The notes under the pieces are model-generated. The model was not told the origin of the DNA. It ran no database searches and saw only the letters and a list, made by a program, of their open reading frames with translations. Below, piece by piece: positions 53,962 to 63,693 of a stretch of DNA of 64,000 nt; within the stretch, counting starts at the first letter, position 1, and each line of letters starts with the position of its first letter. This stretch comes from Luteimonas colneyensis. Its GTDB lineage: Bacteria; Pseudomonadota; Gammaproteobacteria; Xanthomonadales; Xanthomonadaceae. The stretch is from positions 1 to 64,000 of the forward strand of contig NZ_JACSQJ010000001.1 of the NCBI RefSeq assembly GCF_014836665.1, given 5' to 3'. The position numbers and the translations under genes were made by a program.

Positions 53962-54684
53962 TCAGCCCCGGCCCTGGACCAGGGTGCCGATCGGCTCGCC
54001 CTTGAGGATGCGCAGCAGCTGGCCCGGCTGCTCCATGTCGAAGATGCGCAGCGGCAGGTCGCTGTCGCGGGCGAGGGCGAACGCCGCGGTGTCCATGACC
54101 TGCAGGTCGCGGCCCAGGACCTCGTCGTAGGACAGGCGGTCGAAGCGCGTGGCGCCCGGGTTCTTCTTCGGGTCCGAATCGTAGACGCCGTCGACCTTGG
54201 TGGCCTTGAGCAGCAGGTCGGCGCCGATCTCGATCGCGCGCAGCGCCGCGCCGGAGTCGGTGGTGAAGAAGGGGTTGCCGGTGCCGGCGGCGAAGATGGT
54301 GATCCGGCCCTTCTCGAGATGGCGGATCGCGCGCCGGCGGATGTAGTCCTCGCAGACGTCGTTGATCTTGATCGCGCTCATCACGCGCACCTTGGCGCCG
54401 AGCTTCTCGAGCGCGTCCTGCATCGCCAGCGCGTTGATCACCGTGGCCAGCATGCCCATCTGGTCGCCGGTGACCCGGTCCATGCCGCCCGCCGCCAGGC
54501 CCGCGCCGCGGAAGATGTTGCCGCCGCCGATCACCAGCGCGACTTCCGCGCCCGCGGCCTGCGCCTCGATGACCTCGGCCGCCAGGCGCTGGATGACCTT
54601 GGGGTCGATGCCGTAGTCCTCGTCGCCCATCAGCGCCTCGCCGGAGAGTTTGAGCAGGACGCGGCGGTAGGCGAGCTGGGACAT
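53962..54684 (-). CDS. pyrH: UMP kinase
   Basis: This 240-residue amino-acid-kinase-fold enzyme phosphorylates UMP. The nucleotide motif [20 protein letters not shown], and [17 protein letters not shown] are intact. The start MSQLAYRR was chosen from family alignment; an in-frame upstream codon would add 16 unconserved residues. In E. coli pyrH follows tsf; here a receptor gene lies between them. Confidence 0.96.
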   Translation of the reverse strand: MSQLAYRRVLLKLSGEALMGDEDYGIDPKVIQRLAAEVIEAQAAGAEVALVIGGGNIFRGAGLAAGGMDRVTGDQMGMLATVINALAMQDALEKLGAKVRVMSAIKINDVCEDYIRRRAIRHLEKGRITIFAAGTGNPFFTTDSGAALRAIEIGADLLLKATKVDGVYDSDPKKNPGATRFDRLSYDEVLGRDLQVMDTAAFALARDSDLPLRIFDMEQPGQLLRILKGEPIGTLVQGRG

Positions 54685-54785
54685 GTGCGGATTCCGATGA
54701 CTAAACCGGGGGAATGTTAGCAGACGTGGCATGCCCCGGCTGTGCGCCGCGCTCGCCGGGCAACCTCGGCCCGGAAATTTTGATA

Positions 54786-54801
54786 TGTGACTGCAGTCAC
54801 A
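54786..54801. promoter_or_regulatory. Clp/CRP-type binding site
   Basis: TGTGA-CTGCAG-TCACA is a perfect 16-base palindrome and matches the consensus of CRP and of the Xanthomonas global regulator Clp (TGTGA-N6-TCACA). Its centre is about 135 bases before the receptor start and about 110 bases before pyrH. Confidence 0.7.
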
Positions 54802-54814
54802 CTTCGGGCGGCGC

Positions 54815-54836
54815 GTTTATGAAAAGTTTATGAACT
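54815..54836 (-). promoter_or_regulatory. Pho-box-like direct repeat
   Basis: On the minus strand the sequence reads TTCATAAAC twice with an 11-base period, preserving the TCAT-AAA pattern of PhoB boxes. It matches a typical box in about 14 of 22 positions. It could equally be another response regulator site. Confidence 0.3.
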
Positions 54837-54927
54837 CCGGCGACGGGCGGGTGGAAAGCATGACCTGAGGCAGGGGACGTCGCGGAAATTTCCATACCTA
54901 GAAAGGTTCATTCGGGGAGGGTCGAAC

Positions 54928-57900
54928 GTGCAGGAAGAAATTTCGCGTGTCAGGAACGGCTTGGCCGGCATCCGCCGGACCGCGCTCTGCGTTGCACTGG
55001 GAGTCTGCTTCGCCGGGACGGTCCAGGCCCAGAGCACCACCGGCAGTGTCTACGGCACGGTGCCGGCGGGCGAGGGGGTCAGCGTGGTGGCCAGCAACAA
55101 CAGCGGCTTCAGCCGGACGGTCGAGGTGGACGCCGCGGGCAGGTACAACTTCAGCACCCTGCCGGTGGGCGAGTACACGCTGACCGTGCAGCGCGGCGCC
55201 GACGTGCTGGGCAGCCGCCCGGTGGTGGTACGCGCCGGCTCGGGCGTCGATGTCTCCTTCGTGGGGTCGGGCGGCGCCACGACGATGGAAGCGGTCACGG
55301 TGACCGGCTCCTTCGTGCCCCCCATCGACATCTCCGCCACCGATACCCGCAGCGTGATCACCGCGGAGCAGATCGAGCGGCTGCCGTTGCGCCGGTCCGC
55401 CGAAGCCATCGCGCTGCTCGCGCCGGGCGCCATCTCCGGCGCCGGTGGCTATTTCGGCAATCTCGTCTCGTTCGGCGGTTCGGGCGTCTCTGAAAACGCG
55501 TACTACATCAACGGCTATTTCAGCGGCGAGCCGCTGTCGAACCTTGGCGGTTTCAGCCTGCCCTTCGGCACCATCGACCAGCAGGAAACCTATATCGGCG
55601 GCTACAGCGCCAAGTACGGACGCTCCGCGGGCGGCGTCATCAGCCAGATCGGCAAGCGGGGCACCAACGAGTGGACGTTCGGCGGACAGGTGGTGTTCTC
55701 GCCGAAGTCGCTGCGCGAGGACAACGACGACCTGTACTTCCCTTCGATCGACCTGGGCGGCCCCAATGCGAACCCGAACCTGCCCAGCACCTGCGGTCCG
55801 GATCCGGACGGCCCGGACGGACCGGCCGTGCCGAGCGACCTCTGCCAGTGGGCCTACGAGGATCCGAGCCTGCCCGGGACGCTCTACTCCAGGGGGCGCG
55901 ACGCCGGCTCGGAGAACCTGGTGTACAGCGCCTACGTGGGTGGCCCGATCATCCGCGACCGCCTGTTCTTCTTCGTGGGCGCCGAGTACGCCAGCACCGA
56001 GAGCACCTATTCGCCGACTGCGATCGGAAGCCCGCGCAGGGAATCCCGTGAGCAGGACAGCCCCAAGCTCTACAGCAAGCTCGACTGGAACGTGACCGAC
56101 GACCACCTGCTGGAACTCACCTACCTGCGGGAGAAGATCGACCGCGAAGGTGCGTTCCACGCTTACGACTTCGACACGGGGGCCGTCGGCGAGCGCCTGG
56201 CGATCTCGCCCACGCCCGTCGAGCAGGAGAACGAGTACAAGATCCTGAAGTACACCGGCTTCCTCAACGATGCCCTGACCCTCAGCGCGGTCTACGGCGA
56301 AAGCGAGTTCGCCAACCGGCAGATCAACGGCGGCATCCTGCCTGGCGTGCCCTATATCGTGGGCGCCACCAACCAGGATCCGGCGATCGTGGGGACCAGT
56401 CCGATCCAGAACCGCCAGCCGGCCTACCAGGGCCGCGACGGCATGAGCGAGACGAGGGCGCTGCGGGCCGATCTCGAATGGGTGGTGGGCGACCATGCGC
56501 TGACCTTCGGCATCGACAACATCAAGTTCGAAGCCACGAACGAGGGGACGTCGCAGGAAGCGGAATACTGGCAGTACGCGCGCGTGGCCGATCCGAACAG
56601 CAACCTGGCCCCCGCGCTGGGCGTCGGCGCCCCGGGCAGCAACTACTACGTCCGCGAGCTGCGTTACTTCACCAACACCAGCATGTCGCTCGACCAGAAG
56701 GCCTGGTACATCGAGGATCGCTGGAGCGTGACCGACAACCTGCTGCTGTCGATCGGCGTGCGCAACGACCAGTTCACCAACAAGAACAACTTCGGTGAAA
56801 CGTACATGGACGCCAAGGACCAGTGGGCACCGCGCCTGGGCCTGTCGTGGGACGTCTTCGGCGACGCCTCGGCCAAGCTGTTCGCGAATGCCGGCAGGTA
56901 CTTCCTCGCGATGCCCAACAACGTCGCGATCCGCGGCGCCTCGGCATCGACCTATACGTTCGAGTACTTCACCTACAGCGGCATCGATGCCGACGGCCGC
57001 CCGACCGGCCTGGTGCCGGTGCCCGGCGTCGATGGCGCACCCGCACCGGGTCCGGTGTCGTCCAACGGCGAGACCGGCGCGCCGGTCGACGTGCTGGCCT
57101 TCGCACCGTCCGACCTGAAGAACATGTACCAGGACGAGTACATCATCGGTTTCGAGAAGATGCTCGGCGAGAGGTGGATGGCCGGCGCGAAGCTGACCTA
57201 CCGCGACCTCAAGTCCTCGATCGACGACGTCTGCGATCCGTATTCGCTGATGGATGCGGCGGGCCTGGAGATCTACGGTGAGCAGGATGGCAAGTACCTC
57301 GCCAGCAGTCCCGAGCTGGGCCAGGTGGAAGTCGCGTACTGCTACATGTTCAACCCCGGGGGCACCAACACCTTCAGCCTCGCGAACGTCGACGATGCCG
57401 GCAACCACACCGGAAGCCGCGTCGACGTCACCATGGGGCCGCAGGACTGGCGCTTCGAGGAGGGCATGAAGCGCACGTACAAGGCGCTGGACCTCTATTT
57501 CGAGCGCCCCTTCGACGGCAAGTGGGAGGCGCGGGTGGACTACACCCTGAGCTTCAGCGAGGGCAACAACGAAGGCCAGGTCAAGTCCGAGTTCGGCCAG
57601 AGCAACATCTCCAAGACCCAGGACTGGGACGTCGCGGAGCTGATGCGCTATGCCTCCGGCTACCTGGCCAACGACCGGCGGCACCAGCTCAAGGTCCGGG
57701 GCAGCTACGCGATCACGCCCGAGTGGCTGCTCTCGGGCAACCTGCGGGTCGAATCGGGGATGCCGATCAGCTGCCTGGGTCTCTACAACCCGGACGGCAG
57801 CATCGACGAGAACACGTCCGAGGCCGATCCGGTGGGCTATGGCGCGAGCTACCACACCTGTTTCGGCGAGGTGGCCAAGCCGGGTGACGAGCGCACGTCC

Positions 57901-58125
57901 TGGGTGAAGACCCTCGACCTCGGCCTGACCTGGAGCCCCGAGGCCTTCGATCAGCGGCTCACCCTCGGCATGCAGGTGCTGAACGTGTTCAACCAGAACG
58001 AGACGCTGCAGGTGGATGTCACCTCCGGCACGGATGCTCCCTACACCGTGTCGAACACCTACCTGTTGCCGATCTCACGGCAGACGCCGCGCTACGTGAT
58101 GTTCTCGGCGGCCTACCGCTTCTGA
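54928..58125 (+). CDS. TonB-dependent receptor with carboxypeptidase-regulatory-like domain
   Basis: This 1065-residue outer-membrane transporter has a signal peptide (cleavage after Ala34, VQAQ), then a small beta-sandwich domain (about 38-110; GSVYGTV..NFSTLPVGEYTLTV), then a TonB-box-like METVTVTG-type segment (AVTVTGS) and a plug domain (to about 235), and a large barrel ending AAYRF, the C-terminal signature for BAM-assisted folding. This architecture is used for large substrates such as glycans or peptides. GTG start with GGGGAGG 7 bases before. The ligand is unknown. It is inserted between tsf and pyrH, in reverse orientation to both. Confidence 0.93.
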   Translation: MQEEISRVRNGLAGIRRTALCVALGVCFAGTVQAQSTTGSVYGTVPAGEGVSVVASNNSGFSRTVEVDAAGRYNFSTLPVGEYTLTVQRGADVLGSRPVVVRAGSGVDVSFVGSGGATTMEAVTVTGSFVPPIDISATDTRSVITAEQIERLPLRRSAEAIALLAPGAISGAGGYFGNLVSFGGSGVSENAYYINGYFSGEPLSNLGGFSLPFGTIDQQETYIGGYSAKYGRSAGGVISQIGKRGTNEWTFGGQVVFSPKSLREDNDDLYFPSIDLGGPNANPNLPSTCGPDPDGPDGPAVPSDLCQWAYEDPSLPGTLYSRGRDAGSENLVYSAYVGGPIIRDRLFFFVGAEYASTESTYSPTAIGSPRRESREQDSPKLYSKLDWNVTDDHLLELTYLREKIDREGAFHAYDFDTGAVGERLAISPTPVEQENEYKILKYTGFLNDALTLSAVYGESEFANRQINGGILPGVPYIVGATNQDPAIVGTSPIQNRQPAYQGRDGMSETRALRADLEWVVGDHALTFGIDNIKFEATNEGTSQEAEYWQYARVADPNSNLAPALGVGAPGSNYYVRELRYFTNTSMSLDQKAWYIEDRWSVTDNLLLSIGVRNDQFTNKNNFGETYMDAKDQWAPRLGLSWDVFGDASAKLFANAGRYFLAMPNNVAIRGASASTYTFEYFTYSGIDADGRPTGLVPVPGVDGAPAPGPVSSNGETGAPVDVLAFAPSDLKNMYQDEYIIGFEKMLGERWMAGAKLTYRDLKSSIDDVCDPYSLMDAAGLEIYGEQDGKYLASSPELGQVEVAYCYMFNPGGTNTFSLANVDDAGNHTGSRVDVTMGPQDWRFEEGMKRTYKALDLYFERPFDGKWEARVDYTLSFSEGNNEGQVKSEFGQSNISKTQDWDVAELMRYASGYLANDRRHQLKVRGSYAITPEWLLSGNLRVESGMPISCLGLYNPDGSIDENTSEADPVGYGASYHTCFGEVAKPGDERTSWVKTLDLGLTWSPEAFDQRLTLGMQVLNVFNQNETLQVDVTSGTDAPYTVSNTYLLPISRQTPRYVMFSAAYRF

Positions 58126-58141
58126 GTCCAGTCGCGGGCAC

Positions 58142-58176
58142 AAAAAAACCGGCCCCGCGAGGGGCCGGTTCCATTT
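58142..58176 (-). terminator. Terminator of tsf (and possibly the receptor)
   Basis: A 10-base perfect stem (58147-58156 with 58161-58170, AACCGGCCCC) with loop GCGA. On the minus strand it is followed by a run of about seven T, so it ends the rpsB-tsf transcript. On the plus strand the T-tract is poor, so it may be less efficient for the receptor gene. Confidence 0.85.
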
Positions 58177-58192
58177 GCGGCGGTCGCCGGGC

Positions 58193-59062
<870 letters not shown>

Positions 59063-59149
59063 TGGGGACCTCGGGATCTGTGGATGTTTCAAAGTGCGCG
59101 GCCGCGCATGGTGGCGCGGCCGCGTGTCAGGCGTGCGGGGCCGGGCGCC

Positions 59150-59959
59150 TTACTCGGCGGCCGGGGCCTCGTCCTTCGCCGCCTCGGCTTCAGCCTTCTT
59201 GCGCGGCGCGCGGCGCGACTTCTCGCCTTCGCCGCCTTCGCTGAATTCCTCTTCGCGCACGGTCGCGGCGCTCGGCGCGGCGGCCTTGCCCTCGAGCACG
59301 GCGTCAGCCGCGGCGCGGGCGTACAGCTGCACGGCGCGGATGGCGTCGTCGTTGCCGGGGATGGCGTAGTCGACCAGCGACGGGTCGTAGTTGGTGTCGA
59401 CCACCGCGATCACCGGGATGCCGAGCTTCTTGGCTTCCTTGATCGCGATGTCCTCGTGGCCGATGTCGATCACGAACAGGGCGTCGGGCAGGCGGTTCAT
59501 GTCCTTGATGCCGCCGAGCGAGGCCTCGAGCTTCTCGCGCTCGCGGCGCAGGCCCAGCACTTCGTGCTTGACCAGCTTCTCGAAGGTGCCGTCGGTTTCG
59601 CCGGTTTCCAGCGTCTTCAGGCGCGAGACCGAGCCCTTGACGGTGCGGAAGTTGGTCAGGGTGCCGCCCAGCCAGCGCTGGGTCATGTACGGCATGCCGC
59701 AGCGCTCGGCCTCTTCCTTGATCGCCTCGCGCGCGCTGCGCTTGGTGCCGACGAACAGGATCATGCCGCGCTTCTGGGCGATGCCCGAGATGAAGTTCAT
59801 CGCGTCCGAGAACAGCGGGACGGTCTTCTCGAGGTTGATGATGTGGATCTTGCCGCGGGCACCGAAGATGTACGGCGACATCTTGGGGTTCCAGTAGCGG
59901 GTCTGGTGGCCGAAGTGGACGCCGGCTTCCAGCATCTGGCGCATGGTGATCTGGGGCAT
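59150..59959 (-). CDS. rpsB: 30S ribosomal protein S2 (uS2)
   Basis: This 269-residue protein joins late in 30S assembly and helps recruit S1. [23 protein letters not shown] is the typical N-terminus, with [27 protein letters not shown] (read as segments) later. The last 45 residues are a charged Ala/Glu/Lys tail beyond the usual end. The start is decided by AGGAG 8 bases before. A long leader separates it from its promoter. Confidence 0.97.
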   Translation of the reverse strand: MPQITMRQMLEAGVHFGHQTRYWNPKMSPYIFGARGKIHIINLEKTVPLFSDAMNFISGIAQKRGMILFVGTKRSAREAIKEEAERCGMPYMTQRWLGGTLTNFRTVKGSVSRLKTLETGETDGTFEKLVKHEVLGLRREREKLEASLGGIKDMNRLPDALFVIDIGHEDIAIKEAKKLGIPVIAVVDTNYDPSLVDYAIPGNDDAIRAVQLYARAAADAVLEGKAAAPSAATVREEEFSEGGEGEKSRRAPRKKAEAEAAKDEAPAAE

Positions 59960-60257
59960 TGCAGAAACTCCTGGCATGGAACCCGGCCGCCGGAAAGGGT
60001 AGGGGCGGCGTGCAGGCGCGGGGCCTGCGATGGGTTCCGGGGTTGGGCCTCCCTGGCGCTTCCGCCTCCGAATCCGGCGTCGCGGGGCCTGGCCGGCCCT
60101 GCTGCGCTGGACACCCCGGGGGCGGGCTGTGGCGTCAGGTGTGTATTCGACGGTGTCGCCCGTCGTGGGCGGCTCCGGGCCGGGATCCGGCTGCGGAACC
60201 CGCGAATTCTAGCCGCGACGGGCCTTCCGGGCAAGACCGGAGCCCGGAGGCCGGTGG
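59960..60257. other. rpsB leader and rpsB/map divergent region
   Basis: This 298-base stretch holds the rpsB promoter (next entry) and about 240 bases of transcribed leader. Such leaders bind S2 for autoregulation in E. coli. Near its right end, GGAGG at 60246-60250 serves the map start. I see no gene in it. Confidence 0.55.
60206..60234 (-). promoter_or_regulatory. Sigma-70 promoter of rpsB-tsf
   Basis: On the minus strand, TTGCCC (60229-60234) and TAGAAT (60206-60211) are separated by exactly 17 bases, four and five of six consensus matches. The predicted start of transcription near 60199 leaves a leader of about 240 bases before the rpsB ATG. Confidence 0.7.
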
Positions 60258-61058
60258 ATGAGCGATAATGTCCCGATGGCCATTACCACCAAGACCCCCG
60301 AAGAGATCGAGAAGATGCGCGTCGCCGGCCGCCTGGCCGCCGAGGTGCTGCAGATGATCGCCCCGCACGTGAAGCCCGGCGTCAGCACCGAGGAGCTCGA
60401 CCGCCTCTGCCACGAGCACATCGTCAACGTGCAGCAGGCCACGCCGGCCAATGTCGGCTACAAGGGCTACCCCAAGGCGACCTGCATTTCGGTCAACAAC
60501 GTCATCTGCCACGGCATCCCGAACGAGGCCAAGGTCCTCAAGGACGGCGACATCGTCAATATCGACGTCACCGTGATCAAGGACGGCTGGCACGGCGACA
60601 CCAGCCGCATGTACTTCGCCGGCACGCCTTCGGTGATGGCGAAGCGCCTGGTGGAGGTGACCCGCGAGGCCATGTTCCGCGGCATCCGCGCGGTGAAGCC
60701 GGGCGCGACGCTGGGCGACGTCGGCCACGCCATCCAGCAGTACGCCGAGGCCGAGCGCTTCAGCGTGGTACGCGAGTACTGCGGCCACGGCATCGGCCGC
60801 GTGTACCACGAGGAGCCGCAGGTGCTGCACTACGGCCGTCCCGGCGAGGGCGTGGTGCTGGAGGAGGGCATGACCTTCACCATCGAGCCGATGATCAACG
60901 AGGGCACGCGCCACACCCGCCTGCTGCCGGACGGCTGGACCGTGGTCACCAAGGACCGCAAGCTCTCGGCGCAGTGGGAGCACATGATCGCGGTCACCGC
61001 CGACGGCGCCGATGTCCTGACGCGCGTGCCTGGCGACGACAACGACAGCTATCTCTGA
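60258..61058 (+). CDS. map: Methionine aminopeptidase, type I
   Basis: This enzyme of 266 residues removes the N-terminal Met from new proteins. Metal ligands are seen in NIDVTVIKDGWHGDTSRMY (two Asp), YCGHGIGRVYHEEPQVLHY (His), FTIEPM (Glu) and the C-terminal QWEH (Glu). The ATG at 60258 has GGAGG 7 bases before. The ATG at 60276 (MAITTKTPEEIEKMR) is the usual family start and is the alternative. A GTG 2 bases past its stop starts glnD. Confidence 0.96.
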   Translation: MSDNVPMAITTKTPEEIEKMRVAGRLAAEVLQMIAPHVKPGVSTEELDRLCHEHIVNVQQATPANVGYKGYPKATCISVNNVICHGIPNEAKVLKDGDIVNIDVTVIKDGWHGDTSRMYFAGTPSVMAKRLVEVTREAMFRGIRAVKPGATLGDVGHAIQQYAEAERFSVVREYCGHGIGRVYHEEPQVLHYGRPGEGVVLEEGMTFTIEPMINEGTRHTRLLPDGWTVVTKDRKLSAQWEHMIAVTADGADVLTRVPGDDNDSYL

Positions 61059-61059
61059 C

Positions 61060-63693
61060 GTGGACGCGGCCGCGCCCTCCGACGCGCAGGGCCGCAGCCA
61101 CGCCTCCGCCGACGCCGGCTGGGCACAGGCCCGCCGCGAGGCGCTGGCCGCAGGCGCGGCCGCACTGGCGGCCCGCTTCGATGCCGGCACCGACGCCACG
61201 CGCCTGGCCGCCGAGCGCGCGCGCGCGGTGGACGCGGTGGTGGCCGAGGCCTGGCAGCGCTGCGTGCCGCAGGAGTCCGCTCTGTCGCTGTTCGCGGTCG
61301 GGGGCTACGGCCGCGGCGGCCTGTTCCCGCATTCCGACATCGACCTGCTGGTGCTGGCAGCACGCGAGCCCGACGGCGCGGCGGAGGCGGTGCTGGCGCG
61401 CTTCTTCGCGCTGCTCTGGGACGCGGGCCTGCCCGCGAGCCACGCCGTGCGCACGCCCGCGCAGTGCACCGCGGCCGCAGCCGACATCAGCGTGATGACC
61501 GCCCTGATCGAGGCGCGGCCGCTCGTTGCCGACGCCGCCGCGCGCGCGGCGCTGGCGCGTGCGATCGCGCCGGACCGGGCCTGGCCGGCGCGCGACTTCT
61601 TCGTCGCCAAGGTGCAGGAGCAGGCGCGGCGCCATGCACGCTTCGGCGACACCTCCGACAACCTCGAGCCCAACCTCAAGGAAGGCCCCGGCGGGCTGCG
61701 CGACCTGCAGACGCTGGGCTGGATCGCGCGCCGCGCCTTCGGCACCCACGAGCTGGAGCCGCTGGTGGCGCTGGGCCACGTCGGTGCCGACGAGTCCGCC
61801 GCCCTCGAACGCGAAGGCCAGGCGCTGGCGCGGCTGCGCTACGGGCTGCACCTGGTGGCCGGGCGCGCCGAGGAGCGGCTTCGCTTCGACCACCAGAAGG
61901 CGCTGGCCGAGCGCCTGGGCTTCGCCGACGATGCGCGCAACCTCGGCGTCGAGCAGATGATGCAGGGCTTCTATCGCAGCGCGGCGGTGGTGCGCCGCAT
62001 CGGTGACCGCCTGCACCAGCGCTTCGAGGAGCACTTCGACGGCGCCGCCGAACCCGAGGCGGTGGACGCGCGCTTCGAGCTGCGCCGTGGCTACCTCGCC
62101 GCCCGCGACCACGGCTGGCCGCACGGCGACATCGGCGAGGTGTTCGAACTGTTCGCAAGCTGGGCGCGACTGGGCGAACTGCGCGGGCTGCACACCCACA
62201 CCGCACGCGCGCTGGCCGAAGCGCTGGACGGGCTGGCGCCGTACACCGCGGCCACCGCCGCGCAGCGCGACGCCTTCCTCGGCCTGCTGCGCGGGCCGAC
62301 GCCGGTGCGCAGCCTCGAACGCGTGGCGCGGCTGGGCGTGCTCGGGCGCTGGATCCCGGCGTTCGCCCAGGTCTCGGGGCGCATGCAGTTCGACCTGTTC
62401 CACGTCTATACCGTCGACCAGCACACGCTGGCGGTGCTGCGCAACCTGGCCGGCTTCGCCAGCGGGGAGGCCGACGAGCGCTTTTCGCGCGCCCACGAGG
62501 TCTGGCCGGGACTGCGCAAGCCCGAACTGCTGCTGCTGGCCGGCCTGTTCCACGACATCGCCAAGGGCCGCGGCGGCGACCATTCCGAACTCGGCGCGGT
62601 CGACGCGCGCGCGTTCTGCACGGCCCACGGCCTCGGCGAGGCCGACACGGCGCTGGTGGAATGGCTGGTGCTGCGCCACCTGCTGATGTCGGTCACCGCG
62701 CAGAAGCAGGACATCGCCGACCCGGCGGTGATCCACCGCTTCGCCACCGAGGTCGCCGACCGCGAGCGCCTGGACTACCTGTATCTCCTGACCTGCGCCG
62801 ACATCGCCGGCACCTCGCCCAAGCTCTGGAACGCCTGGAAGGACCGCCTGCTCGCCGACCTGCGCGATGCCACCCGGCTCGCGCTCCGGCGCGGCCTGGA
62901 GCATCCGGTGGCCGCGGCGGAGCGCATCGCCGAGACCCGCGCAGCGGCAGCGACGCTGCTGGAGGAGTCCGGCATCGGCGCCGCCGATGCGGCGGCGCTG
63001 CTCGATCGCTTCCCCGCCTCCGGTTTCCTGCGCGCGCGCGCGGAGCAGATCGCCTGGCAGGCGCAAGCGCTGCACGAGGCCGCCGGAGAAGATCCGGAGC
63101 GCGCGGTGGTCAAGGTGCGGCTGGTCGCGCCCGCAAGCCCGGCGATGGAAGTGTTCGTGCACGGCGCCGACCGCGACGGCCTGTTCGCGGCGATCGTGGT
63201 CACGCTCGACCGGCTGGGGCTGGCGATCCAGCAGGCGCGTGCGCTCGACGGCCCGGGCGGCACGGTGTTCGACAGTTTCCAGGTGCTGCCCGGGGACGCA
63301 CGCGCTGACGCCGACCCGCAGGTGGTGGCGCGCAAGCTGGGCGCGGTGCTCGCCGGTCCGCTGGACCGGGTGCGCCCGGCGCAGCGCACACAGCCGCGAC
63401 ACCTGAGGCATTTCCGCATCGCGTCGCAGGTGGAGTTCGCCACCAGCGCCGACGGCACCGCCACGGTGCTGAGCCTGGTGTGCACCGATCGCCCGGGCCT
63501 GCTGGCCGACGTGGCGCACGTGCTGCGCAGCCAGGGACTGCGCGTGCACGACGCGCGCATCGCGACCTTCGGCGCCCGCGCCGAGGACGTGTTCCGGGTG
63601 ACCGGTGAAGACAAGCAACCGCTGGGCGGGGAGGCGTGCGCGCGTCTGCGCGAGGCCCTGCTGGCGAGGATCGACGGAGAGGAACTGAAATGA
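61060..63693 (+). CDS. glnD: Bifunctional uridylyltransferase/uridylyl-removing enzyme GlnD
   Basis: This 877-residue sensor modifies PII proteins in response to glutamine. Its domains are a nucleotidyltransferase (GGYGRGGLFPHSDIDLLVL, Asp93 and Asp95), a linker helical domain, an HD hydrolase domain (GLFHDIAKGRGGDHSE, HD at 498-499), and two C-terminal ACT domains (about 690-760 and 795-870) that bind glutamine. GTG start. Its stop overlaps the next gene start (ATGA). No PII gene is adjacent. Confidence 0.96.
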   Translation: MDAAAPSDAQGRSHASADAGWAQARREALAAGAAALAARFDAGTDATRLAAERARAVDAVVAEAWQRCVPQESALSLFAVGGYGRGGLFPHSDIDLLVLAAREPDGAAEAVLARFFALLWDAGLPASHAVRTPAQCTAAAADISVMTALIEARPLVADAAARAALARAIAPDRAWPARDFFVAKVQEQARRHARFGDTSDNLEPNLKEGPGGLRDLQTLGWIARRAFGTHELEPLVALGHVGADESAALEREGQALARLRYGLHLVAGRAEERLRFDHQKALAERLGFADDARNLGVEQMMQGFYRSAAVVRRIGDRLHQRFEEHFDGAAEPEAVDARFELRRGYLAARDHGWPHGDIGEVFELFASWARLGELRGLHTHTARALAEALDGLAPYTAATAAQRDAFLGLLRGPTPVRSLERVARLGVLGRWIPAFAQVSGRMQFDLFHVYTVDQHTLAVLRNLAGFASGEADERFSRAHEVWPGLRKPELLLLAGLFHDIAKGRGGDHSELGAVDARAFCTAHGLGEADTALVEWLVLRHLLMSVTAQKQDIADPAVIHRFATEVADRERLDYLYLLTCADIAGTSPKLWNAWKDRLLADLRDATRLALRRGLEHPVAAAERIAETRAAAATLLEESGIGAADAAALLDRFPASGFLRARAEQIAWQAQALHEAAGEDPERAVVKVRLVAPASPAMEVFVHGADRDGLFAAIVVTLDRLGLAIQQARALDGPGGTVFDSFQVLPGDARADADPQVVARKLGAVLAGPLDRVRPAQRTQPRHLRHFRIASQVEFATSADGTATVLSLVCTDRPGLLADVAHVLRSQGLRVHDARIATFGARAEDVFRVTGEDKQPLGGEACARLREALLARIDGEELK

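Larger units (their letters stand above)
54685..54927. promoter_or_regulatory. Receptor/pyrH divergent control region
   Basis: The region holds a perfect Clp/CRP-like site (54786-54801), a 9-base direct repeat GTTTATGAA at 54815-54823 and 54826-54834 (period 11), two CGGAAATTT copies (54772-54780 and 54883-54891, the second part of palindrome GGAAATTTCC), and the ribosome binding site GGGGAGG (54914-54920) of the receptor. I see no clear -35/-10 pair. Confidence 0.55.

Noticed and set aside
60263..60268. GATAAT close to the map start as a possible leaderless-transcript promoter
   Set aside because: No -35 element is visible and a GGAGG ribosome binding site supports normal initiation at 60258.
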